From Macrothele yani (Eukaryota > Arthropoda > Arachnida > Araneae > Macrothelidae), in NCBI GenBank assembly GCA_039090855.1, contig CM077027.1:103024424-103088423 (forward strand): a stretch of DNA of 64,000 bases, given 5' to 3'. Positions 43,990-56,025 of this stretch are shown here, one piece after another. The first letter of the stretch is position 1. Each line of letters opens with the position of its first letter. The position numbers and the translations under genes are program-made. Below the pieces are notes generated by a model that was given only the letters and a program-made list of their open reading frames with translations, searched no databases and was not told the origin of the DNA.

Positions 43990-44815
43990 ACAAACATTTG
44001 ACGTGGACCAGGAACATCAAACAGAGGTCATCGCTCTTTCCACGTTTATAAGTGAGTCACGGAAAAAATTCACATTGGCCGCCACCGGGAACCGAACCAA
44101 GGTATACTTTCACTGCACAAATAAGAATGCTTATAAAAAGGGATGCTTCCAATGAGATTTTTCCGTGACTCACTTATAAACGTAGAAAGAGTGATGACCT
44201 ATGTTTGATGTTCCTGGTCCACGTCAAATGTCTGTATTAATTATTCATTCGCCTTCTAATTATTTGTTCAGTTGCTGCTTACCATCTTTGGTGAAACCCC
44301 GGCATTGTGCGGGGATCCAAGTAGCAACCTGTCAAATTGGCTTGGAAGTTAGAGTGTGTGAGTCTGGAGGAATTCGAGGCCGCTGTGGTGCAGCGGAAGC
44401 ATATTCGGCGCGTAACAGGAAGACCCTGGGTTCAACTCCCGGTGGCGGCCAATGAGAATTTTTCCGTGACTCACTTATAAACCTGGAAAGAGCGAAGATC
44501 TTTGTTTGATGTTCCTGGTCCACGTTAAATGTCTGTATTAATTATTCATTCGCCTTCCAATTATTTCTTTAGTTGCTGCTTACCATCTTTGGTGAATCCC
44601 CGGCATTGTGCGGGGATCCAAGAAGCAACCTGCCAAATTGTCTTAGCAGTTAGTGTGTATGAGTCTGGAAGAATTCGATGCCGCTGTGTGCAGTGGAGGC
44701 ATATCCGGCGCGTAACTGGAAGACCCTGGGTTCAACTCCCGGTGGCGGCCAATGAGAATTTTTCCGTTACTCACTTATAAACGTGAAAATAGCGATGACC
44801 TCTGCTTGATGTTTT
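43990..44815 (+). repeat. Cluster of tRNA-derived SINE-like repeats with a 305-bp tandem duplication (unit 1)
   Basis: The core reads GGCCGCTGTGGTGCAGCGGA (box A), GGGTTCAACTCCCGGTGGCG (box B) and the tail TTTTTCCGTGACTCACTTAT ending GATGTTCCTGGTCCACGT. Full copies sit at about 44378-44525 and 44672-44815 within a 305-bp direct repeat that also carries a CCCCGGCATTGTGCGGGG hairpin. A tail-only copy lies at 44150-44225, and an inverted partial copy at 43990-44150 makes a hairpin with it. Present again at about 47476-48300 and 50966-51790. Confidence 0.85.
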
Positions 44816-45429
44816 ACTTTTCTGCTGGATCCTTTCGCTAAAAATTCGTGACAAATGTCCACTGAGATCGGGGGCCCCGACGCCCTGGCCCCTGGGCAAT
44901 TACCCCCCCTTTCATTGAACCTGTTCGAAGGTATCTTGTGGCTATCTCTCAATTCATATATTCAATGTGCCATATTAGTAGCGCAAAACGATCGAACAAA
45001 AGTTACTCTTACATAAAGAGGGATGCTCTTGTAAGTACATATCGTGTAAGAAAGACAAACTGTAGCATAGAAATGAACATTTTTTTCTCTGACGATTGCT
45101 TTGAGCCGCCAACCGGGCTATGCTTTTTTTATGGAGCAGTTAGCACGTAGCTAGTTACTTCGCAAGAGATAAATGAATGACTTTTGCATTCTAGACAGCA
45201 AAATATTGCATCAAAATATAACAACTTCAGATTTCGATGCAACACTTCATCTGTCGTTGTTCCTGAGATTTTTAAAGACCACCATGAACAGCTCTGAGGA
45301 CTACAAACAGTGCTCCTGCTCCTCATTTAGAGCAACTAGTTTTGTGCGAGAGAGAAATCCAGCGCTGTATACGACAAGCATCTATGCCATATGCGGTATT
45401 CAAACCAGGTCAAATTATGAAATAACAGG

Positions 45430-45802
45430 GCATGATAGTCAACGTCCACATCGTGTCCCCTTGTTGACTGCATGGCACCCAAAAATTTGGCTGCAGTTTG
45501 CAAAAGCCTATCTCAACTGGAGTGCGGAAACACGTTATCTGGTCTGACGAATCACGGTTCCAACTGCATCACGTCGATAGGAAGTGCGTGTGTAGCGTAA
45601 ATCACTCGAAACGATGGACCTACCTTGCCAAGTTAGTGTCATACAGGAAGCTGGAGGTGGTCTATGCAGTTTGAGGTGCGTTTACAGGAATTTGCTTGAG
45701 ATGCGTGGTAGTCTTCGAGACTTCCATCACCGGTACAAGGTACATGAACATCCTCGCCGACCATCTACACCCGCTAGTAACGATTCTCTCTCCGTACCAT
45801 GA
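45430..45802 (+). pseudogene. Tc1-like transposase fragment (unit 1)
   Basis: The reading SQRPHRVPLLTAWHPKIWLQ, FAKAYLNWS, then an SDESRFQLHH-like stretch in the next frame and ITGTRYMNILADHL match the middle of a Tc1 transposase. It is broken by frameshifts and a stop after YAV. Only about 370 bp remain. Repeated in units 2 (about 48925-49297) and 3 (about 52412-52784). Confidence 0.75.
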
Positions 45803-45961
45803 TGTTCTTACTTTTCGCGTTCCATTCGCGTTCCATTTCAATTTCAGTAATTAGAGGTATTTATATTTAACTTCTTACCTCTTCCGTGAGTCCGTACACG
45901 AGCCTTCCTGCAGTCAGGAACTTCTTTATCCAACATCTATGCACACGGTCGAATACACAAG

Positions 45962-46194
45962 GCCGCCCCGGTGGCGCAGTGGTCTAAGGCGCTGGCCTCT
46001 GATCATTCGTCCGTAAGGGGTCCGGGTTCGAATCCCGGTCAGGCATGGATGTTGTGTTTGTCTTACGGCACTGGCTCTCTCCCATCCCTGGAACCAGTGA
46101 CCCTAAATTAGGGACGGGCGACTGCTTATAGCCCATTGAGTTGCTCACGGTGGTCGTTAAACCTCTAAAAAAAAAAAAAAAAAAAAAATAAATA
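45962..46194 (+). mobile_element. Hybrid SINE B/A, junction of units 1 and 2
   Basis: The left flank GAATACACAAG is the target sequence of SINE B, while the right flank AAGATCTGCCTT is that of SINE A. The head carries B markers (CTAAGGCGCTGG, CGTAAGGGG, CACTGGCTC at 46073) and the tail the A marker CCCATCCC (46084). The crossover lies in the 11 bp between. It has no target duplication of its own. Confidence 0.95.
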
Positions 46195-46206
46195 AAGATC
46201 TGCCTT

Positions 46207-46657
46207 CATGGCAAGAGTGGTTAGTTAGTCCACACAGTCTTTCTTGTCCCATGGTTGATCTATTATAACTTTTAATCCTTTTTAAAACATTGACAGATCT
46301 CTCAGCTCCTGCCACTGACACTAGAAGAGTACAGAGTAGCCTGATGGTTATACACACATTTGGGTACAAAGACTCCAGTTTCAAGCTTTTAAGTTTGTTT
46401 AACAACTCGAGGGGTTTCAGACGATCGAGTCTCAGATTTGAGCGATGGATTGATTTCAGATGGATCGGTTCGTCTGCGTGATCCTGAGAAAAATCGCTCT
46501 GGAAGATAGCAAGTAAACTGCTACGAGACTCAGCAATGACAGTATCTTCTGTTTCTAAATACTGCCACAAACATTGAAAAATTTCGCTGAGTTTCCTGGC
46601 TGTAATGAAGCGTTCGGTTAGTCCTGATACAACAGAATCAATGATTCTGTAGAACAC
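46207..46657 (-). pseudogene. hAT transposase dimerisation domain (unit 2)
   Basis: Same peptide as in unit 1 (SVAGAERSVNVLKRIKSYNR). The frame runs on into the hybrid SINE, since the true C-terminal tail exists only left of SINE A. Decayed upstream hAT sequence continues to about 47340. Confidence 0.85.
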
Positions 46658-48924
46658 ATTTATCCGGAAATCTCTTTCTCCTTTTGCCTCCGTTCCGTGA
46701 GCATGTTGAAGGTCCGTCAGTCTCTAGCTCATCATCTGGTGTTTCATCATTGAAGCGTTTTCTTTTGTTTTGCCTGCTTTCCATAAGTGTTGTGTCTGTA
46801 GGAAGATCAATTACCATAGCATTTGCAACACGCTTAGCTTCACTAAGAATATATAGTCAAACTTGTTTCTGATATCTTTCATCACTTCTATTAGTCTGTC
46901 AATATTGGTAACTTACAGTATATATCAAGAGTTGTATCTCTGGATTGAAGAACTTGTTACGATGGTCGAGAGTTACTAGAATTTTGTGCCAAACTGTAGC
47001 CATTGAGGGACATTTGAGCGACTCAAGGTACCTTGCGAAACCCAACAATTAAGTTTTATTTTCAACATTCATATTCAGCTCCTTGCATCGGAAACAGCAC
47101 GCTTGATACCGGGAAGATGTTCGTCAAAGGGCTTCACTGCATCAACCCTTGCTGACCACCTTATCAGAGAGCCCATACAGAAAGCAGTAAATCTCTTTTT
47201 CTAGGATTTCCCGCCATTGAGGAGCTTTGGAGAAAAAATTTATATAAAAATGGAAGCAGGTCAATTTTTAGACGTCACTATTCGACTTCGCCTACCTGTT
47301 TGACGGAATCTGGCATACCACGTGGTTTTGATGTGGAAGGGTCAAACATTGACCTGATTCCATTGGTAAGAGTACGGGAGGTTCCTGTTTTTTTAGTTTT
47401 TGTGACGAGGGAAAATGCAAGCGTGGGAACCAAAGCTGCTGCTCCGGGAGGCGCAAATGTTTTACTTTTTTCAATACAAACATTTGACGTGGACCAGGAA
47501 CATCAAACAGAGGTCATCGCTCTTTCCACGTTTATAAGTGAGTCACGGAAAAAATTCACATTGGCCGCCACCGGGAACCGAACCAAGGTATACTTTCACT
47601 GCACAAATAAGAATGCTTATAAAAAGGGAAGCTTCCAATGAGATTTTTCCGTGACTCACTTATAAACGTAGAAAGAGTGATGACCTCTGTTTGATGTTCC
47701 TGGTCCACGTCAAATGTCTGTATTAATTATTCATTCGCCTTCTAATTATTTGTTCAGTTGCTGCTTACCATCTTTGGTGAAACCCCGGCATTGTGCGGGG
47801 ATCCAAGAAGCAACCTGTCAAATTGGCTTGGAAGTTAGCGTGTGTGAGTCTGGAGGAATTCGAGGCCGCTGTGGTGCAGCGGAAGCATATTCGGCGCGTA
47901 ACAGGAAGACCCTGGGTTCAACTCCCGGTGGCGGCCAATGAGAATTTTTCCGTGACTCACTTATAAACCTGGAAAGAGCGAAGATCTTTGTTTGATGTTC
48001 CTGGTCCACGTTAAATGTCTGTATTAATTATTCATTCGCCTTCCAATTATTTCTTTAGTTGCTGCTTACCATCTTTGGTGAATCCCCGGCATTGTGCGGG
48101 GATCCAAGAAGCAACCTGCCAAATTGTCTTAGCAGTTAGTGTGTATGAGTCTGGAAGAATTCGATGCCGCTGTGTGCAGTGGAAGCATATCCGGCGCGTA
48201 ACTGGAAGACCCTGGGTTCAACTCCCGGTGGCGGCCAATGAGAATAATTTTTCCGTGACTCACTTATAAACGTGAAAATAGCGATGACCTCTGCTTGATG
48301 TTTTACTTTTCTGCTGGATCCTTTCGCTAAAAATTCGTGACAAATGTCCACTGAGATCGGGGGCCCCGACGCCCTGGCCCCTGGGCAATTACCCCCCCCC
48401 TTTCATTGAACCTGTTCGAAGGTATCTTGTGGCTATCTCTCAATTCATATATTCAATGTGCCATATTAGTAGCGCAAAACGATCGAACAAAAGTTACTCT
48501 TACATAAAGAGGGATGCTCTTGTAAGTACATATCGTGTAAGAAAGACAAACTGTAGCATAGAAATGAACATTTTTTTTTCTCTGACGATTGCTTTGAGCC
48601 GCCAACCGGGCTATGCTTTTTTTTTATGGAGCAGTTAGCACGTAGCTAGTTACTTCGCAAGAGATAAATGAATGACTTTTGCATTCTAGACAGCAAAATA
48701 TTGCATCAAAATATAACAACTTCAGATTTCGATGCAACACTTCATCTGTCGTTGTTCCTGAGATTTTTAAAGACCACCATGAACAGCTCTGAGGACTACA
48801 AACAGTGCTCCTGCTCCTCATTTAGAGCAACTAGTTTTGTGCGAGAGAGAAATCCAGCACTGTATACGACAAGCATCTATGCCATATGCGGTATTCAAAC
48901 CAGGTCAAATTATGAAATAACAGG

Positions 48925-49297
48925 CCATGATAGTCAACGTCCACATCGTGTCCCCTTGTTGACTGCATGGCACCCAAAAATTTGGCTGCAGTTTGCAAAA
49001 GCCTATCTCAACTGGAGTGCGGAAACACGTTATCTGGTCTGACGAATCACGGTTCCAACTGCATCACGTCGATGGGAAGTGCGTGTGTAGCGTAAATCAC
49101 TCGAAACGATGGACCTACCTTGCCAAGTTAGTGTCATACAGGAAGCTGGAGGTGGTCTATGCAGTTTGAGGTGCGTTTACAGGAATTTGCTTGAGATGCG
49201 TGGTAGTCTTCGAGACTTCCATCACCGGTACAAGGTACATGAACATCCTCGCCGACCATCTACACCCGCTAGTAACGATTCTCTCTCCGTACCATGA
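48925..49297 (+). pseudogene. Tc1-like transposase fragment (unit 2)
   Basis: Duplicate of the unit 1 fragment at 45430. Confidence 0.75.
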
Positions 49298-49456
49298 TGT
49301 TCTTACTTTTCGCGTTCCATTCGCGTTCCATTTCAATTTCAGTAATTAGAGGTATTTATATTTAACTTCTTACCTCTTCCGTGAGTCCGTACACGAGCCT
49401 TCCTGCAGTCAGGAACTTCTTTATCCAACATCTATGCACACGGTCGAATACACAAG

Positions 49457-49684
49457 GCCGCCCCGGTGGCGCAGTGGTCTAAGGCGCTGGCCTCTGATCA
49501 TTCGTCCGTAAGGGGTCCGGGTTCGAATCCCGGTCAGGCATGGATGTTGTGTTTGTCTTACGGCACTGGCTCTCTCCCATCCCTGGAACCAGTGACCCTA
49601 AATTAGGGACGGGCGACTGCTTATAGCCCATTGAGTTGCTCACGGTGGTCGTTAAACCTCCAAAAAAAAAAAAAAAAATAAATA
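49457..49684 (+). mobile_element. Hybrid SINE B/A, junction of units 2 and 3
   Basis: Same chimeric structure as at 45962: B flank on the left, A flank on the right, and the marker switch between 49568 and 49579. The identical crossover interval shows both hybrids descend from one recombination event. Confidence 0.95.
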
Positions 49685-49696
49685 AAGATCTGCCTT

Positions 49697-50147
49697 CATG
49701 GCAAGAGTGGTTAGTTAGTCCACACAGTCTTTCTTGTCCCATGGTTGATCTATTATAACTTTTAATCCTTTTTAAAACATTGACAGATCTCTCAGCTCCT
49801 GCCACTGACACTAGAAGAGTACAGAGTAGCCTGATGGTTATACACACATTTGGGTACAAAGACTCCAGTTTCAAGCTTTTAAGTTTGTTTAACAACTCGA
49901 GGGGTTTCAGACGATCGAGTCTCAGATTTGAGCGATGGATTGATTTCAGATGGATCGGTTCGTCTGCGTGATCCTGAGAAAAATCGCTCTGGAAGATAGC
50001 AAGTAAACTGCTACGAGACTCAGCAATGACAGTATCTTCTGTTTCTAAATACTGCCACAAACATTGAAAAATTTCGCTGAGTTTCCTGGCTGTAATGAAG
50101 CGTTCGGTTAGTCCTGATACAACAGAATCAATGATTCTGTAGAACAC
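49697..50147 (-). pseudogene. hAT transposase dimerisation domain (unit 3)
   Basis: Same peptide as in units 1 and 2. The apparent longer open frame at its end is the SINE read on the minus strand. Confidence 0.85.
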
Positions 50148-52411
50148 ATTTATCCGGAAATCTCTTTCTCCTTTTGCCTCCGTTCCGTGAGCATGTTGAA
50201 GGTCCGTCAGTCTCTAGCTCATCATCTGGTGTTTCATCATTGAAGCGTTTTCTTTTGTTTTGCCTGCTTTCCATAAGTGTTGTGTCTGTAGGAAGATCAA
50301 TTACCATAGCATTTGCAACACGCTTAGCTTCACTAAGAATATATAGTCAAACTTGTTTCTGATATCTTTCATCACTTCTATTAGTCTGTCAATATTGGTA
50401 ACTTACAGTATATATCAAGAGTTGTATCTCTGGATTGAAGAACTTGTTACGATGGTCGAGAGTTACTAGAATTTTGTGCCAAACTGTAGCCATTGAGGGA
50501 CATTTGAGCGACTCAAGGTACCTTGCGAAACCCAACAATTAAGTTTTATTTTCAACATTCATATTCAGCTCCTTGCATCGGAAACAGCACGCTTGATACC
50601 GGGAAGATGTTCGTCAAAGGGCTTCACTGCATCAACCCTTGCTGACCACCTTATCAGAGAGCCCATACAGAAAGCAGTAAATCTCTTTTTCTAGGATTTC
50701 CCGCCATTGAGGAGCTTTGGAGAAAAAATTTATATAAAAATGGAAGCAGGTCAATTTTTAGACGTCACTATTCGACTTCGCCTACCTGTTTGACGGAATC
50801 TGGCATACCACGTGGTTTTGATGTGGAAGGGTCAAACATTGACCTGATTCCATTGGTAAGAGTACGGGAGGTTCCTGTTTTTTTAGTTTTTGTGACGAGG
50901 GAAAATGCAAGCGTGGGAACCAAAGCTGCTGCTCCGGGAGGCGCAAATGTTTTACTTTTTTCAATACAAACATTTGACGTGGACCAGGAACATCAAACAG
51001 AGGTCATCGCTCTTTCCACGTTTATAAGTGAGTCACGGAAAAAATTCACATTGGCCGCCACCGGGAACCGAACCAAGGTATACTTTCACTGCACAAATAA
51101 GAATGCTTATAAAAAGGGAAGCTTCCAATGAGATTTTTCCGTGACTCACTTATAAACGTAGAAAGAGTGATGACCTCTGTTTGATGTTCCTGGTCCACGT
51201 CAAATGTCTGTATTAATTATTCATTCGCCTTCTAATTATTTGTTCAGTTGCTGCTTACCATCTTTGGTGAAACCCCGGCATTGTGCGGGGATCCAAGAAG
51301 CAACCTGTCAAATTGGCTTGGAAGTTAGCGTGTGTGAGTCTGGAGGAATTCGAGGCCGCTGTGGTGCAGCGGAAGCATATTCGGCGCGTAACAGGAAGAC
51401 CCTGGGTTCAACTCCCGGTGGCGGCCAATGAGAATTTTTCCGTGACTCACTTATAAACCTGGAAAGAGCGAAGATCTTTGTTTGATGTTCCTGGTCCACG
51501 TTAAATGTCTGTATTAATTATTCATTCGCCTTCCAATTATTTCTTTAGTTGCTGCTTACCATCTTTGGTGAATCCCCGGCATTGTGCGGGGATCCAAGAA
51601 GCAACCTGCCAAATTGTCTTAGCAGTTAGTGTGTATGAGTCTGGAAGAATTCGATGCCGCTGTGTGCAGTGGAAGCATATCCGGCGCGTAACTGGAAGAC
51701 CCTGGGTTCAACTCCCGGTGGCGGCCAATGAGAATTTTTCCGTGACTCACTTATAAACGTGAAAATAGCGATGGCCTCTGCTTGATGTTTTACTTTTCTG
51801 CTGGATCCTTTCGCTAAAAATTCGTGACAAATGTCCACTGAGATCGGGGGCCCCGACGCCCTGGCCCCTGGGCAATTACCCCCCCCCCTTTCATTGAACC
51901 TGTTCGAAGGTATCTTGTGGCTATCTCTCAATTCATATATTCAATGTGCCATATTAGTAGCGCAAAACGATCGAACAAAAGTTACTCTTACATAAAGAGG
52001 GATGCTCTTGTAAGTACATATCGTGTAAGAAAGACAAACTGTAGCATAGAAATGAACATTTTTTTCTCTGACGATTGCTTTGAGCCGCCAACCGGGCTAT
52101 GCTTTTTTTTTTATGGAGCAGTTAGCACGTAGCTAGTTACTTCGCAAGAGATAAATGAATGACTTTTGCATTCTAGACAGCAAAATATTGCATCAAAATA
52201 TAACAACTTCAGATTTCGATGCAACACTTCATCTGTCGTTGTTCCTGAGATTTTTAAAGACCACCATGAACAGCTCTGAGGACTACAAACAGTGCTCCTG
52301 CTCCTCATTTAGAGCAACTAGTTTTGTGCGAGAGAGAAATCCAGCGCTGTATACGACAAGCATCTATGCCATATGCGGTATTCAAACCAGGTCAAATTAT
52401 GAAATAACAGG

Positions 52412-52784
52412 CCATGATAGTCAACGTCCACATCGTGTCCCCTTGTTGACTGCATGGCACCCAAAAATTTGGCTGCAGTTTGCAAAAGCCTATCTCAACT
52501 GGAGTGCGGAAACACGTTATCTGGTCTGACGAATCACGGTTCCAACTGCATCACGTCGATGGGAAGTGCGTGTGTAGCGTAAATCACTCGAAACGATGGA
52601 CCTACCTTGCCAAGTTAGTGTCATACAGGAAGCTGGAGGTGGTCTATGCAGTTTGAGGTGCGTTTACAGGAATTTGCTTGAGATGCGTGGTAGTCTTCGA
52701 GACTTCCATCACCGGTACAAGGTACATGAACATCCTCGCCGACCATCTACACCCGCTAGTAACGATTCTCTCTCCGTACCATGA
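52412..52784 (+). pseudogene. Tc1-like transposase fragment (unit 3)
   Basis: Duplicate of the unit 1 fragment at 45430. Confidence 0.75.
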
Positions 52785-52943
52785 TGTTCTTACTTTTCGC
52801 GTTCCATTCGCATTCCATTTCAATTTCAGTAATTAGAGGTATTTATATTTAACTTCTTGCCTCTTCCGTGAGTCCGTACACGAGCCTTCCTGCAGTCAGG
52901 AACTTCTTTATCCAACATCTATGCACACGGTCGAATACACAAG

Positions 52944-53171
52944 GCCGCCCCGGTGGCGCAGTGGTCTAAGGCGCTGGCCTCTGATCATTCGTCCGTAAGG
53001 GGTCCGGGTTCGAATCCCGGTCAGGCATGGATGTTGTGTTTGTCTTACGGCACTGGCTCTCTCCCTTCCCTGGAACCAGTGACCCTAAATTAGGGACGGG
53101 CGACTGCTTATAGCCCATTGAGTTGCTCACGGTGGTCGTTAAACCTCCAATCAAAAAAAAAAAAAAAAAAA
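52944..53171 (+). mobile_element. SINE B, tRNA-derived, inserted in BEL LTR
   Basis: Head GCCGCCCCGGTGGCGCAGTG, intact box B GGGTTCGAATCCCGG, body CCCTTCCCTGGAACCAGTGA, tail GTTAAACCTCCAATC and poly(A). Target duplication GAATACACAAG at 52933-52943 and 53172-53182. It carries the B-type markers CACTGGCTC (53055) and CCCTTCCC (53066). Confidence 0.95.
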
Positions 53172-53450
53172 GAATACACAAGAATATCATATTCCAAGAC
53201 AGTTCCACATCATAGGTATACTACTAATTTATTGCAGATCATTTTATACGAATTAGATGTAATTGCACCAACACTCACACACACTGAAGATTTCGTTCTT
53301 TTGCGTTATAAGTCTTAATATCAGTTCTTACATTACGACCTTTGCCGTATTATCTGTTCCGCCCTTTCCACACGTCCTCACATGTCCGCCATCTTCTCAC
53401 ATCTGACGTTGGCCGCCTCCGCTGCGCCCTCTGTCAGTGAAGTCCCAACA
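53172..53450 (-). repeat. BEL/Pao 3' LTR, proximal part
   Basis: The minus strand begins TGTTGGGACTTCACTGACAG at 53450, right after a purine-containing stretch (CTTTGGGGCCGGCAGA) downstream of pol. It contains AATAAA near 53230. The LTR continues beyond SINE B through GACCGTGTGCATAGATGTTG (about 52930 leftward), but its far end is not resolved. That distal part is triplicated with the S units. Confidence 0.65.
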
Positions 53451-53474
53451 TCTGCCGGCCCCAAAGAATTGGGT

Positions 53475-56025
53475 TCAGTCTTTTCTAACTCCAGCTCTAG
53501 AGGGTAAAGGTGTTTGTTGCACTGGTCTTTTGATCAATGTTCCATTAGGCAGTCTCACTGTACATGAACGTACCTTTCCGTCACGTCCCACATGAACTTG
53601 GCTAATGATACCGGTTTTCCACATCAGTTTAGGTAATCTTTCATCTTTTACATGAACTATGGAATCCTTTTTCACCTCTAAACCCCTTTTTGCAATCTTC
53701 AACTGGTGGGCTGATTTCAATTCCAGAAGATATTCTTGTCGCCATCTTCTCCACAGTCTCTCCATAACTAGTACTCTGTGTTTGTATTTCCTTGTAAGGT
53801 CACTTCTTTTTGATTCCTCAGAACTTGGTTTCCCATCAGGAATTGTTGTCAATCTTCTTCCAATTAAGAAATGCCCTGGTGAGAGTGATTCAGGCTCTCC
53901 TGGTTCGCTATATACAAATGTCAAAGGGCGGGAATTCTGGATCGCTGCTACTTCAACAAGAGTAGTTTCCAATTCTTCATATGTTAGAGAAGCTTTTCCC
54001 AGTATTCTCTTTAGGCATGTTTTGATCGAGCGAACGAGCCTCTCCCAAAAACCACCCCACCATGCAGCTCTTTCAACAATGTACTTCCATCTTATTCCGG
54101 TTTCTCCATAAAACTTTAAATTTTCTGGATCGGTAACCATGCTCCACAGTTTGGTTAAATCTCGGTTTACACTTTTAAATGTTTTCGCGTTATCTGAATA
54201 GAGTGTTTTACAAATTCCTCTTCTTGGTAAAAATCTTTTAAATGCCAACAGAAAGTTGCAAGCTGTTAAATCAGATACCAATTCCAGATGTACAGCACGA
54301 GTAACTGCACAAGTGAATAAAGCGATGTAAACCTTCTTATTTTCATTCTTTGTGAATAATGGTCCTACAAAGTCCACTCCACATATTTAAAAAGGAGAAA
54401 CTTCCTTTAATCTGTCCGGTGGTAAGGGTGCCATATCTTGGCCGAAAGGTTTTGTTTTAAATTTCCGGCAGTTAAAACAACTATGTATAACGTTTTTCAC
54501 TCTTTGCCGTCCCCGTAGAATCCAGTACCTTTCTCTGATTTGTGCTAAAGTCTCGGCAACTCCACCATGTCCTACCCTTATATGACTTCGCCTTATTAAT
54601 AGGTCTGACAAATAACTATTGGTTGTCAAAATTACTGGATGAACTTGGTCATAGTTGAAGTCTGCATTCTGTAGTCTTCCTCCAACTCTCATTATACCGT
54701 CGTCGTCCAGAATTGGATTAAACGTGTAGGTTTTCGAATCGGAATAAATGTCGTGTTCACAGTTCAAAGCATTTACTTCGTTTGGAAAATACTCTCTCTG
54801 GGATTGTTTAACCCAATAAATTTCCGCTGAGTTTAGTTCTTCAACTGTCGGAACTGTTCTTTTTGAGTCTTTATTTCGAACATTATGTACGAATCTTAGA
54901 GTCCATGCTGTCACACGAAGAACAGTTTTCAATTCACTGTTTTTTCTAATATCAAAAATAGGGGTCCTCCCTTCCGTTACACAGCTTACTTGAAGGGTCT
55001 CTTTTCTCTTTCGTTTTCTTTTCTTCCCTTGCACTGTCGTCTGTGGACAAGCCAGCTGGTAATTTTGGCCAAGATGTTTCCTCTCTAATTAACCATTCTG
55101 GTCCATGCCACCAATTACTATTACCTTTGATGGTTTCAATCTTCTCTCCTCTGGTGAGTAAATCGGCAGGATTCTCTTTTCCTGGGCAGTATGTCCATGA
55201 TAACGGATCGGACTTCCCTTGTATTTCTTTTATCCTATTTTGCACAAACGGCTTCCATTTTTCGGCATTTCCTTTTATCCAGTGCAAAACTGTACTGGAA
55301 TCTGTCCAAAAGTGTAAGGTTAAATCAAACTTATGCTTCAGTTGCCTTTCAACAGATTCAGCTAGTCTAGCTCCTATTAACGCCGCCGTCAATTCTAGCC
55401 TAGGTAAGGATAGTTTCTTTAAGGGTGCTACTCTTGCCTTTGAAATCACATTTCTTGAATTTATTTCATCTTTGGTTTCATATCTCAAATATATCACTGC
55501 ACCATAAGCCTTTTGAGTCGCATCTGTGAAACAATGCAACGTGATATTTCTCAATTCTCTTTCTTCGATGTCTCCGAAATAATATCTTGGTATGTCAACA
55601 TTTTCCATCTGTGATAACTCTGTGCACCAATCTTTCCAATTTTTCTCTAGTTCTATGGACAATTCTGCATCCCAGTTTGCACCCGATTTCCAAACATTCT
55701 GCAAGATAATTCTGCCTCTTATTGTAAATGGATTTAAAAAACCAATCGGGTCATATAGACGACTAACAGTCTTCAGAACTTCTCTTTTGCATACCTTGTC
55801 CTTTCTCTTTTTCATATATTCAATCACTTCAGAAACGTTTATTCGTATAATATATTTCTCTCTATCCCATAGGTATCCCAAAACTTTATTGCTTGCAGCG
55901 CATTGAATATCATTTTCTTCATTATTCCACAATTGTTGAAGGGATTCGCTGTTTGTTCTCTATTTTCTCATGTTAAAGTTTCCCTCATTCAAAATACATC
56001 TAACGTCTATTACCACCCCCTACTC
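53475..56025 (-). pseudogene. BEL/Pao pol: RT end, RNase H, integrase, DUF5641-like
   Basis: Read on the minus strand. The RT C-terminus NEGNFNMRK is followed by TAG where Pao-type proteins usually have Trp. Pao RT/RNase H (54952-55932): SRLYDPIGFLNPFTIRGRII, then the RNase H acidic motifs LHCFTDATQKAYGAVIY, LELTAALIGARLAESV, FWTDSSTVLHWI and CPGKENPADLLTRG. A frameshift near 55000 leads to the integrase zinc-binding block RRSHIRVGHGG, SCFNCRKF (54387-55034) and a TAA. The integrase core (53475-54377) has VDFVGPLF, TLYSDNAKTF and WWGGFWERLVRS for D, D and E, then the C-terminal KHRVLVMERLWRRWRQEYLL. Gag, protease and most of RT are missing. There are at least three disruptions, so it is inactive. 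Confidence 0.92.

Larger units (their letters stand above)
42712..45961. repeat. 3.26-kb tandem unit S1
   Basis: First of three nearly identical units, each bounded by SINEs. Contents in order: hAT dimerisation domain and decayed upstream part (minus), tRNA-derived repeat cluster, a GGGGCCCCGACGCCCTGGCC block, Tc1 fragment (plus), and the terminal part of a BEL LTR (minus). It is the most diverged unit (for example ACAGGGCATGATAG at about 45427, GATAGGAAG at about 45578, ATGATGACCTATG near 44190). Confidence 0.95.
46195..49456. repeat. 3.26-kb tandem unit S2
   Basis: Second unit, same order as S1. It shares ACAGGCCATGATAG and GATGGGAAG with S3 against S1 and has a private CAGCACTGTATAC. S2 and S3 are therefore the more recent pair. 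Confidence 0.95.
49685..52943. repeat. 3.26-kb tandem unit S3
   Basis: Third unit, closest to S2. Private changes include GCGATGGCCTC near 51770, CGCATTCCATT near 52808 and CTTGCCTCTT near 52857. It ends at the original SINE B insertion in the BEL LTR. Confidence 0.95.

Noticed and set aside
41971..44900. GGCCCCTGGGCAAT blocks as hAT terminal inverted repeats
   Set aside because: They lie in the same orientation, not inverted, and no 8-bp target duplication could be paired with them.
49457..49684. Independent SINE insertion between units
   Set aside because: Flanks do not match each other; each side matches the flank of a different outer SINE, which shows recombination.
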